From the NCBI GenBank assembly GCA_022497155.1, contig MU385729.1, forward strand, positions 1 through 64,000: a stretch of 64,000 bases of DNA, read 5' to 3'. This stretch comes from Whalleya microplaca. Its lineage: Eukaryota > Ascomycota > Sordariomycetes > Xylariales > Xylariaceae. The notes beneath the pieces were generated by a model that saw nothing but the letters and a program-made list of their open reading frames with translations, was not told the origin of the DNA and did not search any database. Below are positions 1-10,319 of this stretch, piece by piece (the first letter of the stretch is position 1; the number at the start of each line of letters is the position of its first letter). The position numbers and the translations under genes are program-made.

Positions 1-95
<95 letters not shown>
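1..95. repeat. 95-nt poly-C homopolymer
   Basis: The window opens with 95 consecutive C residues, followed directly by ordinary mixed sequence. It is not the (CCCTAA)n telomere repeat expected at the left end of a fungal chromosome. It could be a true homopolymer, a mis-called telomere or a sequencing or assembly artefact; the sequence alone does not decide. Confidence 0.95.
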
Positions 96-96
<1 letters not shown>

Positions 97-714
97 CTTT
101 GCTCGACTCGACTTCCCTGATGCAAAGAGTTATTGCTGCTCGAATCTGATATTCGTCATGGTCCCATTGTCTGTGAGCTCATGCTGCAAAGAACACCTTT
201 CTCGGCGATCGGGAGGCCTCCGATGTTGATGAGATCAGGTGGACCGTCATTCGGATCCAGTTGCTCGAAGATCAGATGCGATATTTCTGGCGATTTGTTC
301 ATTGTGTTCTTGTTGAGGTCAAGATCTACACACTTACCTAACGGTAGGTTATCTGTCTCTCACCACCAAGCCCGTGCTTGGTGAACAGGGAAAAGCTTAA
401 CCTGAATAGACTCACTTTTGTTACAATGACCATATCTTGATATTTCCATTGAGTTGTACTCAAAATGTACATGTATATGCGCTTCTTATGAATACAAACA
501 GATACATAGGTATCATATCGCGAAATTTCACGCTCGCCTCCATGCCGCTTGTTAGAGACCACTAATTCGAACCTCTCCTGTGAGTGAACGAGCTCTCCTT
601 CGAGCAACCCAACCATATGAACCACATGTGCAAAGACATAGGTAATTTCACTTTCATTCAATGCTAATCGCCACATGCTAAACGCCCTCCCCTCACATTC
701 TACCGGCAAAATGC
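96..714. other. intergenic, no gene seen
   Basis: Short open frames here have no recognisable protein motif or plausible splice continuation. This stretch probably holds the 3' flank of the dioxygenase gene. Confidence 0.6.
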
Positions 715-1842
715 TCAGAACGCCTTGCCCGTGTAGTTGCCGGGCGCCAGGATGACATTGTAATCTAACTCAAGCTCAGCCTTATCGTCGCCTTTCAACG
801 GCTTAAAGTCGACGACCAGGTCGTCCTTGACGGCGAAGACGGTGTCGGTAGCCAACCACGGGTCGTTCTTGGGATATAACTGCGTAGTGCAGCCCTTGTA
901 ATCGGGGTGTGTGACCTATACGAGACGTCAACATCAGCAAGAACAGCACGCCCAGAGAGAGAGACTGAGAAACAAGTCAGCTACTAGGTAGGTACTACTC
1001 ACCATGATATGAATATGCGCAGGGCGCATGGGATGACGATCCATCATTGTGAGGAGCTGATACGACGGGCCGTCGGTAGGCAGCGAGTAGGCGGTGGGGT
1101 GGTAGCAGTAGAACCAGTACTTTCCGTCCTCGCCGGTGGTGAACTTGCCGCGCAGGTTGTTGGGGGTCTGGTTCTGCGGGTCCTGGAAGTCGTACTTGCC
1201 GTTGGACGAGGCCTGCCAGATGTCGAAGACGGCGCCCTTGATCGGCTTGCCCGTCACCAGGTCGCTGATGACGCCGTGCATCAGGCACACGCGCCCGCCC
1301 GGCGCCGGGTCCTGGATGATCGTCGACCCGTTCTCGCGGAACGGCGCGTTCGGCGACCAGAACGGCCCCAGGATCGCCGACGAGGTCGGGTCTGTGTCTG
1401 TGTCTGAGACGATCTTGTGTGCGATCTCGTCGACTAGTCTGGAGACCGGGGGTCCGGGTTAGTAGGCGGGTACTTCGAGATAGGGGCTGGAAGTAAGTTC
1501 AGCTGGTGGGAAGACTCACGTCTCTAGTCCGAGGATGTCGGAGATTCGGTGGGCCTCGTTTCTCGTCTGTCCCGACTCGGCATAGATACGGCCGACGGCG
1601 TTGACGAAGTGGACGCCAGCCATCCACTCATCAATACTGAGCTCGACCTCTCGGGAAAAGTCGTGGAGGTGTCGAATCAGGGAGCTAAGGACAACCCGGT
1701 TTCTCTCGGTCGTCTTAGGGCCCATAATGTCGAGGACATGTTGAGTGAATTCAGGGTTGAACCTAGAGGCTTTGGACTTTGGGACATCTTTGGAAGCACC
1801 ATTGGAAGCGCCATTTGATACACCGGTGGCTGAGGGAGACAT
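715..1842 (-). CDS. intradiol ring-cleavage dioxygenase (catechol/hydroxyquinol/protocatechuate type)
   Basis: Non-haem Fe(III) enzyme that cleaves a catechol-type ring between its two hydroxyls to a cis,cis-muconate. The model joins three exons on the minus strand, 1842-1520, 1438-1003 and 915-715, giving 319 aa; both introns (81 and 87 nt) start GTGAGT. The N-terminal ~110 residues are the helical dimerisation region of catechol dioxygenases. All four iron ligands are visible: Tyr in SNGKYDF, Tyr in PTAYSLP 35 residues later, and both His of RPAHIHIMV 24 and 26 residues after that, the usual family spacing. No signal peptide, so probably cytosolic. It is transcribed away from a carboxymuconate cyclase gene, which suggests that its product feeds that enzyme. 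The substrate (catechol, hydroxyquinol or protocatechuate) cannot be fixed by reading. Confidence 0.9.
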
Positions 1843-3123
1843 CTTGAGTTTTTGCTTGTCTTAACGATATGATGACAGAGGATACGAAGTAGAGGAGGGA
1901 AAGCAGGCTAGTGAGTAGTGCTATACGTCTAGGACATATGAACAAGAACTCACATCCGTGTATCTGCTAAGTTTCGAGCAGAAGTGAGCGCTCAAACCGG
2001 TCAGCGGCAGCAGCCATGATTCATTTATGTGCTCGCCATCAGTTACGTCCTTGTACGTATGAGCAATGGGAGATGCATGATAGGCCCCAAGATGTAAACC
2101 CCGCCATCCCTCCACGACTGTGTGGATCGGTTTGATCTCACGGCAGCCAACGATCTTTGCTTGTCGGGTGAAATATTGCCCTTAGTTAACGAAGATGGTG
2201 TCGGGAAATCATTAAACGCCCCAGGTGGCTTTGCGTGGAGGTTCAGAGCCGCTAGACTTATAAACTCCCACGCAGCCAGCTTACCAGCCAGGATCAGATC
2301 GTTCGATGCAGCATCGTTTCCCCGGCTCTGGACTTTTCTGGTAAGATCCCGGTGCTGCCTCCGTACCGAGATAGCGGTTACTTCCCTGGGCCATTCAAGA
2401 CCTCGAGAGTAGACGCGGGGAACCTACTATGTAAAATCCAGGGTCCAGCCTCTCTGCATGTCCTCCAGAATAGGCTTTACGGTAGTACCATGACGGATAG
2501 AGTGGAGAGGCTAACGTTAAAGTGTTCATCCGGCATTGCACATGGCAATTCCAGATTCAGCAGGTATCCATCCACTAGTAAACAGGGGCGGTTGACGAAT
2601 TAACCCGCATACTGCGGCCATTTACCGCCACTGGTGCCGACCGGAAACTGGTTGTGAGGTTGCAGAACGTTAATCCCCACATACTTCGATCCGATAACAA
2701 ACGGGCTGCCGGTTGAGCGAGGGGGAGGGGTAAATCCCCATATGTACGCAGTATACTCCAGCAGTGTCCAGCAAGTTTTATAGCATCATAGCCAGTGAAA
2801 TGTCATTAATTAATGGATTAGGTTGTGGAGATAGAGTGAGGCGGTTAGCCCCATCAGCCATGTCATTGGGGTCTTGGAGAAACAGCAGTGTGTGGCCCGA
2901 ACAAGAACAAGGTCGGTCTACTACCTGTGACTATTCACACCAAGCTAGTAATAGTGACAACGCAGAGTCAACAAACATTGCCGTGAGGTAGCATTGAGGG
3001 AACGCCAGTAAACGATGAACCATTGAATATCAATCGCTTCGGATTGTAAGCTGATTGATTGTATGAGGCAAAGCTTCGCTTATATGCCGAAAGCTGCTTG
3101 TTGTCTTCCGAAGAGCCACAAAT
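1843..3123. promoter_or_regulatory. shared divergent promoter region
   Basis: A 1.28-kb spacer separates the start codons of the dioxygenase (-) and the cyclase (+). Open frames within it are short and unrecognised. Position makes it the likely common control region of the aromatic-degradation pair; I did not identify a specific operator. Confidence 0.45.
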
Positions 3124-4351
3124 ATGCCAATCCATCACTTGATGATAGGGACCTGGACACCGCCAGGTGCCATATTCACTGTGGCCTTCGATGATGAGAA
3201 TTTTACATTAGAATTGGTGAAGAGAACCGAAATTCCTCAGGATGAGCCCATCTCATGGATGACATTTGATGTAAGTTAAAGGGCCTCTACACAGGCTCTG
3301 GCCAAATGAAGCCGGATTTTGTGCTATTGACTTACATGTCGTTTACTCTAGCATGCCAAAAAGAACATATATGGTGCGGCCATGAAAAAGTGGTCTAGTT
3401 TCGCGGTCATAGATCCAACTTTGATCGTCCATGAAGCTTCGCATCCCATGAACCATGACCGTGAGTACTTCGTAGCCAGATCACTCAACCTACCTGGTAG
3501 CTGACCTCTTGTGTCACGTAGCCCAAGCAAGCTTGTCCACGACGAACACGCGCGCCATTTTCCTTCTCGCCGCAAAACAACCTCCGTATGCCGTATACTG
3601 CAATCCGTTCTACTCGCACGCTGGCCATGGATCCGTCTTCTCTGTCTCCTCAACGGGTAAACTGAAGGAAAACACACAAAACTACCCCTACCAACCCAAC
3701 ACGGGCATCCATGGCATGGTGTTTGACCCAACAGAAACCTACCTCTACTCTGCCGACCTGAAAGCAAACAAGCTCTGGGTACACCAAAAGGCACCATCGG
3801 GCGAGGTGGAGCTGATCGGAAGCGTAGACGCCCCGGACCCAAAAGACCACCCGCGCTGGGTCGCCATGCACCCGACCGGCAACTACCTCTACGCGCTCAT
3901 GGAGGCCGGCAATCGGCTCTGCGAGTACGTGATCGACCCAGCGACGCATATGCCGGTGTACACGCACCACGCATACCCATTGATCCCGCCGGGGATCCCG
4001 AAGCACGACACCATGTACCGCAGCGACGTGTGCGCGCTCACCAAGTCGGGCAAGCATCTGTTCGCGACCAGCCGGGCGAACAGCTTCGATCTCCAGGGCT
4101 ACATCGCGGCGTTCCGGCTGCGCGATGACGGGTCCATCGAGAGGCAGATCTGCCTAAACCCCACGCCGACCAGCGGCGGGCATAGCAATGCGGTGTCGCC
4201 GTGTGACTGGAGCGATGAGTGGTTGGCCATCACGGATGATCAGGAAGGCTGGATTGAGATCTACCGGTGGAAAGATGAGTTCCTGGGCCGTGTCGCGAGA
4301 TGTAGGATACCGGAGCCGGGCTTTGGGATGAACGCTATTTGGTACGACTAG
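3124..4351 (+). CDS. 3-carboxy-cis,cis-muconate cyclase-type lactonase
   Basis: Seven-bladed beta-propeller of the fungal carboxymuconate lactonizing family, which converts 3-carboxy-cis,cis-muconate to its lactone in the protocatechuate branch of the beta-ketoadipate pathway. Exons 3124-3270, 3352-3460 and 3522-4351 give 361 aa, close to the usual family length; introns are 81 and 61 nt. The start is the ATG of MPIHHLMIGTWTPPG, which begins blade one. Diagnostic stretches include GIHGMVFDPTETYLYSADL, HPRWVAMHPTGNYLYALMEA and the C-terminal PEPGFGMNAIWYD. No signal peptide is visible. It is divergent from an intradiol dioxygenase, matching a substrate-to-product order. Related fungal lactonases of unknown substrate exist, so the exact reaction is inferred from similarity plus context. 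Confidence 0.88.
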
Positions 4352-5409
4352 CTATAGTCTCATCTACAAAGCTCTACTGTAGACGAAATTCCACCACGGC
4401 TTTGAGTATTAGCTATGTACATAATCATATTGTCAATACGTATGAAGCAGCCATGTAGTATATGGAGACGTAGCATTCAGCACCACGCATAGTCGAATAT
4501 ATATAACTAGATATCTTCGTATGATCTAGAAATGAAACGGCTAGTATGACACTTCACGTTTAAGGAGGTAGTTGAAAATATAAAACCTACATTACGGAAT
4601 AGTGAAGGTAGTAATGCGTTTCATATTAGATAAGTACTTAGAGTAGGTAGAACGAAGGTGCCCAGGTGGCATATAAGAGTGAACCGCGGAGTTATCGGAG
4701 AAATTAGAAGAGTGACCGCGTAGCTCAGCAAGCTTTCGCTAATCATCATCTGAGTTTCCGAGTAGCTGAATCTTGCAGCGACAGCCACATCAGCCACCGT
4801 CGTCATTCAGCTCAACCAACCCCGCCGATTCTCGCTTTCCTCACAGATATCGAGTTAAAGCGTAGTAGTTAAGGCCTCTTATCTGAATATATGTACCCAC
4901 TTCTAACTACGACTTGATGCCGCTAGTACTCTATTGAAGTGTCAATACCTAGATATAGGCAAGTCAATTGTACGCGCTTTACGCCGAGCTCAAGCTCGGC
5001 CAAGGGCCTTTCATGTCAGCCTTTCATCATCACCATTCCTCCATCAACCCTCTCACAAGAGGACAAACTTTAATTTATAGGAGAGTTTCAAGTGCAATTC
5101 GTCTAGTGTTTCGGTATAACGTCGTGATCATGGATGAATCGGGACTTTGAGAGTGTCCTTCACGACCTCTATTGATTTTCTTTTGAACGAGCTACCAACT
5201 ACGAAGAGTGAGCCATTGTTCGACGGGGAAACCAACCAACTCGAACCACGACCAACCTGACTTCTCATCTCAAATTGCCACCTTTGTCAAACGTTCCCCG
5301 GTCGACGTGGTTGGTACTCTACCCCAGGGTTACTACCGTCCCATACAACAACAAACTTTCTCCACCGCCACGAACTTCTTCCATCGAAATTCATAAAGAC
5401 ACAAAAAAT
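4352..5409. other. intergenic, probable 3' UTR and 5' UTR
   Basis: No recognisable coding exon. The last ~150 nt before 5410 are C- and A-rich (caacaacaaac and similar), typical of a fungal 5' leader. An in-frame upstream ATG at 5275 would extend the next protein with unlike sequence, so I treat it as leader. Confidence 0.5.
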
Positions 5410-7592
5410 ATGGGAAGCGAGCGGGTGCTCCGCGCCAGGACCGCTGTTCTTGGCCTATCTAGAGCACTGTTCCTCTCACTTGGCTTCGCTGTAGCGGCCC
5501 CTATACACACTTTCGATGGACAAGGCGATGAACCTGAAACTGAAGAAGGTGGTGCATTATGGGTGCTTTACGTGGCTTCCATGATCCTTGTGCTACTAGG
5601 CGGTGCTTTTGCTGGCTTGACCATAGCCCTTATGGGCCAGGACGAGATTTACTTACAGGTCATATCCCTCGACCCTGAAGAATCGCAACGAAAGAACGCC
5701 AAACGCGTCCACGACCTGCTGAACAAGGGTAAACATTGGGTGCTTGTAACATTGCTACTCTCCAATGTCATAGTTAATGAGACACTACCTGTTGTTTTAG
5801 ACAGATGTTTCGGCGGCGGTGTTGCAGCCGTCGTCGGAAGTACTGTTCTGATTGGTACGTATGCTTTCTCCCGCCTCACGCTTGTTGTGCAGAAGTACTA
5901 ATATTATTCCCTTGAAAACAGTTATCTTTGGCGAAATTCTGCCCCAATCTGTATGCGTTCGTTACGGTCTTCAGATTGGTGGCTACATGTCCAAACCTGT
6001 CCTGCTTCTGATGTACCTCATGGCTCCCGTCGCATGGCCTACTGCGAAGCTTCTCGATTGGGTGCTCGGCGAAGACCATGGCACTGTATACAAGAAGAGC
6101 GGTCTGAAGACTCTAGTCACGCTACATAAGTCACTAGGCGAGGTTGACGAGCGTTTAAACCAAGACGAGGTCACCATTATTAGTGCTGTTCTAGACTTGA
6201 AACGAAAGGCTGTCGAGGCTGTCATGACACCTATGGAGGATGTGTTTGTCATGTCCGAGGATACTGTATTGGATGAGAAGACTATCGATCAGATTCTAGA
6301 CGCCGGCTATTCTCGGATTCCCATTTACCAAAGCGGCAATCCGACGAATTTTGTTGGTATGCTATTGGTCAAGATTCTCATTACATATGATCCCGAAGAC
6401 GGCAAGCGGGTCAAGGACTTTGCTCTCGCTACCCTCCCTGAAACCCGGCCAGAGACCAGTTGCCTTGACATTATCAACTTCTTCCAGGAAGGCAAGTCGC
6501 ACATGGTACTCATTTCAGAGTCTCCTGGCGAAGACCATGGTGCTCTAGGTGTTGTGACCCTTGAGGACGTGATTGAAGAACTCATTGGAGAGTAAGTCTA
6601 TCATATCTATTGTGCTAAATAAGGCGCTAACCACATAAAATCACAGAGAGATCATTGATGAGTCGGACGTATATGTTGATGTTCATAAGGCCATCCGCAG
6701 ATCTCATCCTGCGCCTAAGGCTCGAGCTTTGTGGAAAGATCTGATGATGAAGGACGCAGCCGCCCACGGTAACACACTGGTTGACTTGGTAGAGGAGGAT
6801 GGCTACCCAGTTGAGCGTAGGCGGACTGCATCGCTTAGTGGCAGGACAGAGACGCCTCCGCTCAGCAGCAGCCCTAAGATGACGACGTTATTGATGCGCC
6901 GGAGCTCAGGGGGCCAAGACGGCCAAATAATACGCACCACAGTACCGGTCAAGGCCAACTTTGAAGAGATTAGGGACCACTTCAAACACCTTGGCCCATC
7001 GAATCCGGCATCGAACCCGAAGAGCACGAGGGTGTCAGCAGTCAAGATCAAGCCACATGTTACATCCAACCAACCACGAACCGAGTCTGCTGCCATTGAA
7101 TCTGCCATAGAGCCCCAAGAAGAGATTGTAGATGAGCGCACAAGCCTTCTGAGGCCCCAAGGGCCAGCAAAAGATGGGATCCAAGCTCTCCATCAGAGCT
7201 ACACCGGACCGACTGCTACTGAGCCCGGCGTCCCGCCCAAAACCGCAACTAGCCTCGACAAGTCCCCGGAATCAGGCAAGCTGACAAAGCTCAGCACAGT
7301 AACCGAAGCCGACGTATCGCCTGCATTGGAGTCTCCTGCAGATAGTACGGGGAGCTCCAGCGACGCAATCGGTCGGCGAAGAGGCTACGTGCGCAGCGGT
7401 AGCATCACCGAGAACATCGTCGAGGCGGGCGGCGTCCGCAAGGTTGTCCTTGAAGCCAACAGTTCAACTGAAGATGAGGGACATGATTCCAGCGCCATGG
7501 TGCAGTCCGAGGATGATGGCGAGAGCAACAGCCCGCAAGACAAAAGCAAAAAGAAGAAGAACCGCCGCAAGAAGAGAAAGGGGGGGAAGTAG
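5410..7592 (+). CDS. CNNM/Mam3-like transmembrane protein (DUF21 plus CBS pair)
   Basis: Member of the CNNM/CorC-like family of metal-homeostasis membrane proteins; yeast Mam3 is vacuolar. Exons 5410-5854, 5922-6591 and 6647-7592 encode 686 aa. The ATG at 5410 gives a basic then hydrophobic N-terminus resembling a signal sequence. Residues ~48-220 form the DUF21 membrane domain, with [29 protein letters not shown] and FGEILPQS. Residues ~235-380 hold two CBS motifs ([47 protein letters not shown]), the last spanning intron two in correct phase. The ~300-residue tail is polar, Ser/Pro-rich and ends in a Lys/Arg cluster ([14 protein letters not shown]). Family membership is clear; the ion handled and the compartment are inferred. 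Confidence 0.93.
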
Positions 7593-8449
7593 TAGTTATA
7601 CTTGTTGCATGCATGCACCCGGTATGGCATCACGCCGTTAGGGGCTACTACGGTTCACACACACTATGCGCGCGCGATACAGCGTTGTTTGACTAATGAT
7701 GGCATAAGATACACAAGAGCGTTGTAAAAGTATGATGATGATATCTGGTCTCAGGTTTACGATACTAGATATACAGGAGGTGGTTTATGGTTATAGGTAC
7801 TTTGCTAGGAAGGACCCAATATGCATACTTGGGGGGAAGGGGGTTATGGTAGAACGAGAGCCAGCAATTGACGTGTAACAATAACGAAAAAGTACTTATT
7901 CTATGTTCCAAAGCCCTGGTCATTGGTGGAAGGGGTCGTTTACTGTAGAAGCCTAGACTCTAGGCTCGTCAACATTAGATCTCCATGGGTCAACAATGCA
8001 GAAAACTTAAACCGGACGTGTTGTATTGCATGCGCACTCGTATACCATTAAGTAGTAAGTAGTAGGCCATTTCTCAAGCAAGTAGCGAATACGGGTAGCA
8101 ATCTAGTAGTTAAGTCGATGAATCAACTATACTATACGAAGTCACCCCCAGATTCGGGTTACTATAGATGGTGTACGACGAACAAACATTAGGGGGGTCA
8201 AAGCCCAGTTTTCGATTACGCATGCGGGTTATGTGCTTAAGTATTTACTGCGTAATATATCACCCACATACGAGCTACTTCAGCTCGAGATCTCCTGCCA
8301 CCAAGTATAGCTCAACGAAGAACTCAATCGTATAATGGTCCCGTCCCGTAGGTACCAATTCCCAGGCCACTTGAAGCGACTTCCATACCTACTTACAAAT
8401 CAAGTTCCCATCTTAGGTGTCCCATCCCATCCAGGCCCTTGTGCACACA
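7593..8449. other. intergenic between convergent genes
   Basis: Contains the 3' flanks of two convergently transcribed genes. I see no coding exon or RNA gene. Confidence 0.55.
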
Positions 8450-9745
8450 CTACACAGCGCCAACAACCCTCTCCCCAACCCTTCCATACGTAGTCCCGTA
8501 CCGCTCCAACATATGCTCCTCGGCCGTAAGCACACTTCCACCCCCAACAGGCGGACCGCCATCGAAGGGCGCGAGCCTTACGTCTGTGTTCCCGCTGTGT
8601 GAAATCCATCGTTAGCGCCCAATGTCCCTTCGTCACGAACCCCTTAAGCCACGTTAGAAACTGTGAAAAACGTACTCAAAAAAGAACGGCACAGAGTACC
8701 GGTGTCCCCCGCCGCGGTTTACGACGCGGTGCATCGTGCTCCTGTACGCGTTGCGCGTCCACAGCGCCAGCATGTCGCCGATGTTGACCACGTACGCCTC
8801 CGCGTTCGGTTGCACGGGTACCCAAGCGTCCGCATCGCGGTCGAGAACCTCGAGACCGCCGGAGCTGTCTTGCAGGAGGAGCGTTATTGCGCCTGTGAGG
8901 GGGCTGTTGAGTAACCTACGGATGCAGGAATTTTGTGGGTGATTTAGGGGTAAGGGGTAGGCAGGAAATAGATACAAGTATGGAAGGACTGAGGGATCAG
9001 CTCACCAAAATCCGTATGCGCGCCCGCGCCCAGCTGTCGCTCATCCGTCGACGTCTGCGGCGGGTAGTGCAGCAGCCTGATGGCGCAGACGGGGTCGTTG
9101 GAGACAAAGTCGCGGAAGATGTCGGGGCCGTAGGGCAGGCCCCGGGCCAGGATCTCCATCACCGTGCACGAGAGCCGGAACACCGCGTCGTAGTACGTCT
9201 CCGTCGGGATCTTCATCGCCTCGTCGGGCAGCCCCGGCGGGAAGAAGTTGGGGCCGATCAGCACCGGGTGCTCCTTGGCGCGCGGGTCGTCTTCGGGGAT
9301 GTGTTGCCCGACGAAATACCCCTTGTGCAACGTCGTTAGTATATGTGCACATATATATAACCCACCTAGCTCGCTAGTTATGTGCTGAACGAGAGAAAGG
9401 CTTCCTTCGGGAGTGTTGTTATCACACCTCTTTAAGATCCGGGAGGGTATCTTCCTGCAGGGCCTGCGAGCCGATGAGTTCATAGCCGCGATTCTTGAGG
9501 GTCGGGTGCTGCAGTTTCTTCTTCTCCTCTAGGGGAAGCGCGAAGAAGGTCTCGCTCGCCTTGAAGACGGCATCCTGGAGCTCCCGCGAGACGCCGTGAT
9601 TGACGATCTGGAAGAACCCGCTAGTGGCGCATGCCTGTCGCACGTCTTCGACTACTTGCGCCGAGGCCGAGGATGACGGGTCCGCTAGGTACGGAGCTAT
9701 GTCGATGGTCGGAATTACGAAGGAGGGGCCCTTGTCAACGGTCAT
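8450..9745 (-). CDS. 2-oxoglutarate/Fe(II)-dependent oxygenase, isopenicillin N synthase-like fold
   Basis: Cytosolic 2OG-Fe(II) oxygenase. Four exons on the minus strand, 9745-9428, 9321-9006, 8892-8676 and 8594-8450, give 331 aa with consistent phases; a CTAAC branch site precedes the second exon. The N-terminal DIOX_N region has the characteristic ATSGFFQIVNHGVS motif. The catalytic core shows His and Asp in GAHTDFG, the distal His in STMHRVVN and the 2OG-binding Arg with Ser in HRYSVPFFF. The junction joining HTDFG to AITLLLQD restores the family consensus, supporting the splice model. The start at 9745 is preferred over readings beginning further upstream because it directly precedes the conserved domain. 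Substrate unknown; fungal relatives act in secondary metabolism and in catabolism. Confidence 0.9.
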
Positions 9746-10319
9746 TGTGATGGTATGTTTGGGGTCCAAATGCACTCTTCAAACCCGGAATTTACAAAGG
9801 TGAACTACGTATTTGAGATATATTCAATCACTGTATGTAACACGGTTGAAAATTGATAGACTACATGATGTAGGAGAGTGATCGCGGTTTGGTCGTGGGG
9901 AGTGAGGCGCGATCATCTATATGTGATGGAAGACCGGAGCACGCCGGCCACCGGGTATCAATGAAGCGATCTCCGGTGCCGCTATCAAAAGCTACATTAG
10001 ATAAGTTTGCTACAAAGTACCAAAATAGACAGGTGTGTAAAACCGCTTTAGCAATGGCACGCAAAACATGAGATGATGTCAAAAGTGGCATGGCAGACGT
10101 CGTATATCAAGAGTGGCACGTCAAAAGTGGCATATCAAAAACGGCACCTTGCATCTAAGTCGCGGGGCTATAGCTAGTTAATAACCGAAAAATAAACTTA
10201 TCTATGCCACGATCATTGCTCTCAGAACGATCCTAACTGTTTAAGAATTCTACCTATTGAATTCTGACATCCAAGACATTCAAGCACTGGCTATACTAGC
10301 AGTAAGGAGACTAAACCGT
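9746..10319. other. intergenic; upstream region of the oxygenase
   Basis: Lies between the oxygenase start and the permease stop, both on the minus strand. It holds a short 14-bp-spaced repeat set, listed separately, and no coding exon. Confidence 0.55.
10079..10146. repeat. spaced 12-bp repeats TCAAAAGTGGCA
   Basis: Four copies of TCAARARYGGCA start at 10079, 10107, 10121 and 10135, so spacings are 28, 14 and 14 bp. They sit about 330-400 bp upstream of the oxygenase start codon, on the opposite strand to its transcript. They could be a decayed minisatellite or clustered protein-binding sites. Confidence 0.7.

Noticed and set aside
1..95. Telomere at the left end
   Set aside because: No CCCTAA periodicity; only a pure C run.
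5275..5409. Upstream ATG extending the CNNM-like protein by 45 residues
   Set aside because: The extension is Ser/Thr/Asn-rich leader-like sequence, and the downstream ATG gives a proper signal-like N-terminus.
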